Source: Anaerolineae bacterium
GTDB taxonomy: Bacteria; Chloroflexota; Anaerolineae; UBA1429
Direction: 5' to 3'
Length of the DNA: 9,497 bases
Assembly (NCBI GenBank): GCA_007123335.1
Contig: SKLG01000367.1
Coordinates: 1-9,497 of the forward strand
Shown: positions 6,576-9,497 of the stretch, one piece after another
Numbering within the stretch: the stretch's first letter is position 1
How the letters are laid out: every line of letters starts with the position of its first letter
The notes under the pieces: generated by a model
Databases searched by the model: none
Told to the model about the DNA's origin: nothing
What the model saw: only the letters and a program-made list of their open reading frames with translations
Position numbers and translations under genes: made by a program

Positions 6576-7754
6576 TCACCTTGAACTCGGCTCCTCAAAG
6601 GCCACCTTGAGCACGTCCCCTTCAACCTGCGCCCATGCCGGGTTCAGGCCCGCCAGATATTGTGGTAGCACAAGCGAGCGGCGCAGGGTGCCGATGCGCA
6701 CATATAGTTCGTCGCCCTGCTTGCTCAGCTCCACGTTTCCCCCCTCGACACCGGTGATGCGCAAGGTGAGCACATAACGATGGTCCTCGACCAGGAAACG
6801 CAACGGCTGCTCTTGGGAGAGGGGAACAGTGGGGTCGCTGTCACCGTACAGCTCTCTGGCCAGAGATTGCAGCGCCTCGACGCCCACCACCTCACGCCGC
6901 CGGAGCGGCACCTCAAACACGGGCAACGGCGCAAAGATGTGGCGGATTTCCTCCAGGTGCGCCGCCTGATCGGCTTTCCACTCGCTGAAAAAGGGGTCCT
7001 GCACTTGCTCCGGGAGCACTCGGTTGGCATAAAGAGCATCGACGGAGAGCCCGAACAGGTTCATATAGGTATAGGCCCGCTGGGTCTCGCGCAGCGACAT
7101 ATGGTCGGGGTTGAGCACCAGCCGCACCGAGGTGAGGGCGGGGTCGATGAGGATCTCGCGTAGCTCGCTTACCTGCTCAAAGAGGCGCTTGATACGCTCC
7201 TCCACCAGTGCCTCGCCGATGGGGCTCTTGAGCACCGAACGCAACGAGGGCAACACGAGCCGCGCCACACCGCGGGAAAGATTCAGCATGTTGTGGGCAT
7301 AGCGCTGTCCGAGGTCTGGCGCGCTGAGCAAGCGCATGGCGGCGCCCGTCGGCGCGCTGTCGATGATGAGCACATCGAACCGGCCCTCGTCGACATAGCG
7401 CTTGATGCGCACCAGCCCGACAATCTCGTCGAGGCCGGGCAGCACAGCCAGCTCTCCGGCCACAGTAGGGCTCAGCCCCTGATCGCGGAGAGCGTCGGCG
7501 ATCTTGCGCTTGATGTCTCCCCAGTAGCGCTCCAGCTCGGCGCCGGTATCCAACTCGGCGGCATACAGCCCGTGGTCGCCAATCTGGCGAGGTTCGTTGT
7601 CCAGCGGCGTATCCAGGGCGTCGGCCAGGCTGTGAGCCACATCGGTGCTGATCACCAAGGTTTGCTTACCCAGGGAGGCGCTACGCAAGGCAGTGGCCGC
7701 CGACAACGTCGTCTTGCCCACGCCTCCCTTGCCGGTATAGAGAAGGGTGCGCAC
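6576..7754 (-). CDS. ArsA/Get3-family ATPase with C-terminal HSP20-like domain
   Basis: A 392-residue soluble P-loop ATPase of the ArsA/Get3 family. Seen: a deviant-Walker A GKGGVGKTT (8-16), switch I STDVAHS (36-42) with D38, switch II DSAPTGA (132-138), a NANR-type segment (YANRVLPE), the FFSEWKADQ and EVVGVEAL segments usual in the family, and a beta-rich C-terminal part (about 317-388) matching the HSP20-like domain found in some bacterial ArsA proteins. Differences from the usual STDPAHS and DTAPTGHT: Pro to Val at 39 and His to Ala at 138. No arsenite-binding Cys cluster is seen, so arsenite export is unlikely; ATP-dependent handling of a membrane or aggregation-prone client is more plausible. 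The GTG start at 7754 is forced: one codon (CCC) earlier, in frame, is the stop of the upstream gene, and a later start would remove the P-loop. There is no clear ribosome binding site, so coupled translation is likely. Confidence 0.88.
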   Translation of the reverse strand: MRTLLYTGKGGVGKTTLSAATALRSASLGKQTLVISTDVAHSLADALDTPLDNEPRQIGDHGLYAAELDTGAELERYWGDIKRKIADALRDQGLSPTVAGELAVLPGLDEIVGLVRIKRYVDEGRFDVLIIDSAPTGAAMRLLSAPDLGQRYAHNMLNLSRGVARLVLPSLRSVLKSPIGEALVEERIKRLFEQVSELREILIDPALTSVRLVLNPDHMSLRETQRAYTYMNLFGLSVDALYANRVLPEQVQDPFFSEWKADQAAHLEEIRHIFAPLPVFEVPLRRREVVGVEALQSLARELYGDSDPTVPLSQEQPLRFLVEDHRYVLTLRITGVEGGNVELSKQGDELYVRIGTLRRSLVLPQYLAGLNPAWAQVEGDVLKVAFEEPSSR

Positions 7755-7757
7755 GGG

Positions 7758-8252
7758 CTAGGCAACACCCAGTTGACGGTCGATCGCCTTGAGAATCGTC
7801 GTGCGCCTGGCGCGGGCCATCTCGTACTCGCGCAGCACGCGCAGTTGATCCTCGGACAGCTCGGGTAGATGGGCCAGAATCTCCTCAGGGCTGCGCTCGT
7901 CGTAACGGTCGATGGGCAGGACGGGCACTTGCACGCGAATGCCCTCCCCCGTCGAGGGGGTGCCTGGCTTGCGCACCAGATTGAGCAGCATACCGGTAAG
8001 CGGGCCGGGATGCTCTGCCGCCTCGGCGCCGGCCTGGTTGGCAGCGCGCACAGCGTTACTCAAGCCTCGCCCGGCGAGTACCATGGCACCCAGTCCGGTG
8101 AGCAGGATCTCTTCAGCCATCCGACGCGCCGGCTCCAGGTCCACCTTGGGCATGTCCAGATCCTCCCAGGTGGGCAGCCGGATCTCGGCTTCGACCACGC
8201 GCTTGCACTCGGATGATGAAGGACTATTGGCGGTAGCCTCGTGACAATCCAT
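7758..8252 (-). CDS. Small helical protein, phasin-like with a C-terminal helix-turn-helix-like tail
   Basis: A 164-residue protein with no family I can name with confidence. Seen: a charged, unordered N-terminus (1-35); an alpha-helical stretch (42-75: MAEEILLTGLGAMVLAGRG and on) that alternates hydrophobic and polar residues as in phasin-type granule or lipid-surface proteins; a Gly/Pro linker (96-104); and a conserved-looking C-terminal module, residues 121-161, of the pattern SPEEILAHLPELSEDQLRVL then YE and a basic R-RTTIL-AIDR helix. That tail resembles one I recall from small actinobacterial and Chloroflexota proteins. ATG at 8252 has AAGGAG 7 nt upstream; the upstream extension to 8330 has no site. 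It is the first gene of a two-gene unit with the ArsA-like ATPase, which suggests a shared role, possibly at a storage granule or membrane surface. Function is inference. Confidence 0.75.
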   Translation of the reverse strand: MDCHEATANSPSSSECKRVVEAEIRLPTWEDLDMPKVDLEPARRMAEEILLTGLGAMVLAGRGLSNAVRAANQAGAEAAEHPGPLTGMLLNLVRKPGTPSTGEGIRVQVPVLPIDRYDERSPEEILAHLPELSEDQLRVLREYEMARARRTTILKAIDRQLGVA

Positions 8253-8327
8253 CGTAATCTCCTTGTAGGCTCTAAAAGAGAGCTTGTATACTCTGCTACT
8301 CACTACGCAGAATATGATGTTGGGTTT

Positions 8328-8339
8328 CAAGAGCTCTTG
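8328..8339. promoter_or_regulatory. Perfect 12-bp palindrome CAAGAGCTCTTG, possible operator
   Basis: This self-complementary site lies about 76 bp upstream of the phasin-like start and about 170 bp upstream of the ThuA-like start. On the minus strand its last three bases begin TTGAAA, a possible -35 for which I find no good -10 at 16-18 nt. A TATACA (near 8285-8290, minus strand) lacks a matching -35. The promoter of the minus-strand pair is therefore unresolved. Confidence 0.3.
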
Positions 8340-8345
8340 TTACAC

Positions 8346-8384
8346 GGACGATCAGTATGCAGCAACGAGCGTCAATGGACGATC
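8346..8384 (+). repeat. Direct repeat GGACGATC, 31 bp apart
   Basis: The copies GGACGATC at 8346-8353 and 8377-8384 are exact, with a further partial match (AG/TG). The 31-bp period is about three helical turns and the pair ends 27 bp before the -35 of the ThuA promoter, a place typical of activator sites. The function is inferred. Confidence 0.3.
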
Positions 8385-8411
8385 TGAGCCAGCGCGCCCT
8401 ATATGCTCAAG

Positions 8412-8440
8412 TTGACGTCCACTCCAGGGGATGCTAGAAA
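8412..8440 (+). promoter_or_regulatory. Predicted sigma70-type promoter of the ThuA-like gene
   Basis: TTGACG (8412-8417, 5 of 6 matches) is followed after exactly 17 nt by TAGAAA (8435-8440, 4 of 6). Transcription would start near 8447, about 60 nt before the ATG at 8508. The open frame that begins at 8403 is therefore not the real start. Confidence 0.55.
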
Positions 8441-8507
8441 AGGCGTTGGCACACATCACGCGGCATGGGCGCTGACCGCACCGATCCGACAAGGAGACAA
8501 GAACACC

Positions 8508-9170
8508 ATGGAACGACCACGGGCTCTGCTTCTCGCTGGCGACCGTTCGCACGATCCGGCCATTGCCTTCGCCGGCGTCGGCGATCTATTGGAGGCCGAG
8601 GGCATCGAGGTGGAACGCACGACGGACTATGCCTCGCTCGATGCCCATGCTCTGACGGGCAAGAATCTGCTGATCATCTCTCGAGATGGTATGGAGTGGC
8701 CTGAAGGCCAACGCGTCGTGTGGATGCAGCCCCACCAGGAGCAGGCCATCGAGGCGTTCGTGCTCGCCGGCGGCGCCTTTCTGGCGCTGCACAATGCCGG
8801 TTGGGCCTATCCCTACGAGGACGGCTATCGCCGGACACTAGGCGGCTACTATATCGGCCATCCGCCGGTGGCGCGTTTTCGCGTCGAGGTGATTAGCAGC
8901 GATCATCCGGTGACCGCCGGCGTCGAATCGTACGAGATTGTCGATGAGCAACACTGGCTACACTGGGATTTTGATCGTGTGACGCCGCTGCTGATCAGCA
9001 AAGGGATGGGCGAGGATGGCCGCCAGTCGGTATCTGGTTGGGCATATACTTATGGCCAAGGTCGCGTGGTCTATCTGCCCCACGGCCATACCCTTGAAGC
9101 ACAGCGGCATCCCATGAACCAGCGTCTGCTGCGCAACGCGGCTCGGTGGCTGTTGAGCACGGAAGGGTAG
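8508..9170 (+). CDS. ThuA-like domain protein
   Basis: A 220-residue, probably cytoplasmic protein with the class-I glutamine-amidotransferase-like fold of the ThuA family, which was first linked to trehalose utilisation in rhizobia and is often found with sugar catabolic genes. Seen: an N-terminal strand RALLLAGD, a GGAFLALHNAGWAYP segment, the GGYYIGHPP motif, DHPVTAGVESYEIVDEQHW, and a C-terminal YGQGRVVYLPHGHTLEA and RLLRNAARWL; all are typical of the family. No signal peptide is seen. The start is ATG 8508 with AAGGAG 11 nt upstream, rather long, and a predicted promoter 68 nt upstream; the upstream in-frame ATG at 8403 lies before that promoter. It stands alone on the plus strand, divergent from the phasin-like gene. 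The reaction is unknown: the family has keto-sugar or glycoside related proposals, none provable here. Confidence 0.85.
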   Translation: MERPRALLLAGDRSHDPAIAFAGVGDLLEAEGIEVERTTDYASLDAHALTGKNLLIISRDGMEWPEGQRVVWMQPHQEQAIEAFVLAGGAFLALHNAGWAYPYEDGYRRTLGGYYIGHPPVARFRVEVISSDHPVTAGVESYEIVDEQHWLHWDFDRVTPLLISKGMGEDGRQSVSGWAYTYGQGRVVYLPHGHTLEAQRHPMNQRLLRNAARWLLSTEG

Positions 9171-9207
9171 CCAGAGCTATCTGTATTCGATCGCGCCGCC
9201 AAACACG

Positions 9208-9243
9208 ACGCTGGCTCCGGGAGACCATCCCCAGAGCCAGCGT
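9208..9243. terminator. Hairpin between the ThuA-like gene and tRNA-Gly, possible bidirectional terminator
   Basis: A perfect 10-bp stem (9208-9217 with 9234-9243) closes a 16-nt loop that can add three GGG/CCC pairs. It lies 37 nt after the ThuA-like stop on the plus strand and 24 nt after the tRNA-Gly 3' end on the minus strand. There is no good T-run on either side (GTGTTTGG on the minus strand), so efficiency is uncertain. Confidence 0.45.
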
Positions 9244-9267
9244 ATGTGGAGGTGACGTGGCGCTTTT

Positions 9268-9342
9268 TGGAGCGGAAGACGAGATTCGAACTCGCGACCC
9301 TCTCCTTGGCAAGGAGATGCTCTACCACTGAGCCACTTCCGC
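9268..9342 (-). tRNA. tRNA-Gly (GCC anticodon)
   Basis: Read on the minus strand this folds as a full cloverleaf: acceptor stem GCGGAAG/CTTCCGC, D-arm starting GGCTC with AGTGGTA, anticodon stem TCTCC/GGAGA around loop TTGCCAA (anticodon GCC), T-loop TTCGAAT, discriminator T and an encoded CCA (9270-9268). It is 72 nt without CCA. It reads GGC and GGU. It follows tRNA-Leu by 45 nt on the same strand and is probably processed from the same transcript. Confidence 0.95.
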
Positions 9343-9387
9343 CCGGTTTTGTCTGTAACGGGCGCCCAGAAGCTCAGGCTGCCCAAA

Positions 9388-9469
9388 TGGGGAAGGAGAG
9401 ATTTGAACTCTCACGGATTGCTCCACGTGATCCTAAGTCACGCTCGTCTGCCAGTTCCGACACTTCCCC
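9388..9469 (-). tRNA. tRNA-Leu (UAG anticodon)
   Basis: Minus-strand cloverleaf: acceptor GGGGAAG/CTTCCCC, D-arm with AACTGGCAGA, anticodon stem CGTGA/TCACG around CTTAGGA (anticodon TAG), a long class-II variable arm (GGAGCAATCC) and T-loop TTCAAAT between GAGAG and CTCTC. Discriminator is A. The next bases are TTT, so CCA is not encoded and must be added after transcription. Without CCA it is 82 nt. It reads CUN codons. It is the upstream gene of the pair; its promoter may lie beyond the window edge. Confidence 0.95.
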
Positions 9470-9497
9470 ACGGAATCGAGCGATACGAGATCACGAC

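Noticed and set aside
8285..8334. TTGAAA and TATACA as a promoter pair for the phasin-like gene
   Set aside because: They are too far apart to act as one promoter, and neither has a partner at 16-18 nt.
8357..8437. 26-codon plus-strand ORF upstream of the ThuA-like gene
   Set aside because: It has no ribosome binding site and overlaps the predicted promoter; it starts before the likely transcription start.

Overview
The window looks like GC-rich chromosomal DNA from a free-living bacterium, most likely a member of the Chloroflexota (Anaerolineae- or Caldilinea-like). This is an inference from three things: a secreted protein with a Thr/Pro 'PTNTPT' stalk, a stand-alone uroporphyrinogen-decarboxylase-like protein beside a PhnP-like hydrolase and a sugar kinase, and an ArsA-like ATPase with a C-terminal HSP20-like domain. 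I see no phage genes, transposase, CRISPR array or rRNA.

Layout. (1) Positions 1-1136, minus strand: the N-terminal three quarters of an FGGY carbohydrate kinase, cut by the window edge. (2) A 170-bp divergent promoter region holds a -10/-35 pair for each direction and a long-spaced inverted repeat. (3) Positions 1313-4405, plus strand: a three-gene operon of a URO-D-like protein, a PhnP-like metallo-beta-lactamase-fold hydrolase and an MFS transporter that overlaps the hydrolase by four bases. (4) A strong hairpin terminator at 4419-4452 lies between this operon and a convergent nitroreductase (4494-5048, minus). (5) A divergent region leads to a secreted, Thr/Pro-stalked, membrane-anchored surface protein (5295-6452, plus). 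(6) A hairpin-rich convergent spacer comes next. (7) A minus-strand pair follows: a phasin-like small protein (7758-8252), then an ArsA/Get3-type ATPase (6576-7754) whose GTG start lies one codon after the upstream stop, in the same frame. (8) A divergent regulatory region leads to a ThuA-like protein (8508-9170, plus). (9) Two minus-strand tRNA genes, Leu(UAG) then Gly(GCC), close the window.

How the genes may work together. The kinase, URO-D-like protein, hydrolase and transporter around one divergent promoter suggest uptake and processing of a small organic compound, possibly a sugar or sugar derivative. The substrate cannot be read from sequence. The ThuA-like protein would fit a carbohydrate theme but is a separate transcription unit. 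The phasin-like/ArsA pair is the most unusual part: a soluble ATPase of a family that handles membrane proteins or anions, fused to a chaperone-like domain and co-transcribed with a protein carrying a predicted amphipathic helix. Every protein-coding gene except the small phasin-like one belongs to a recognisable family or architecture. No entirely new system is evident.
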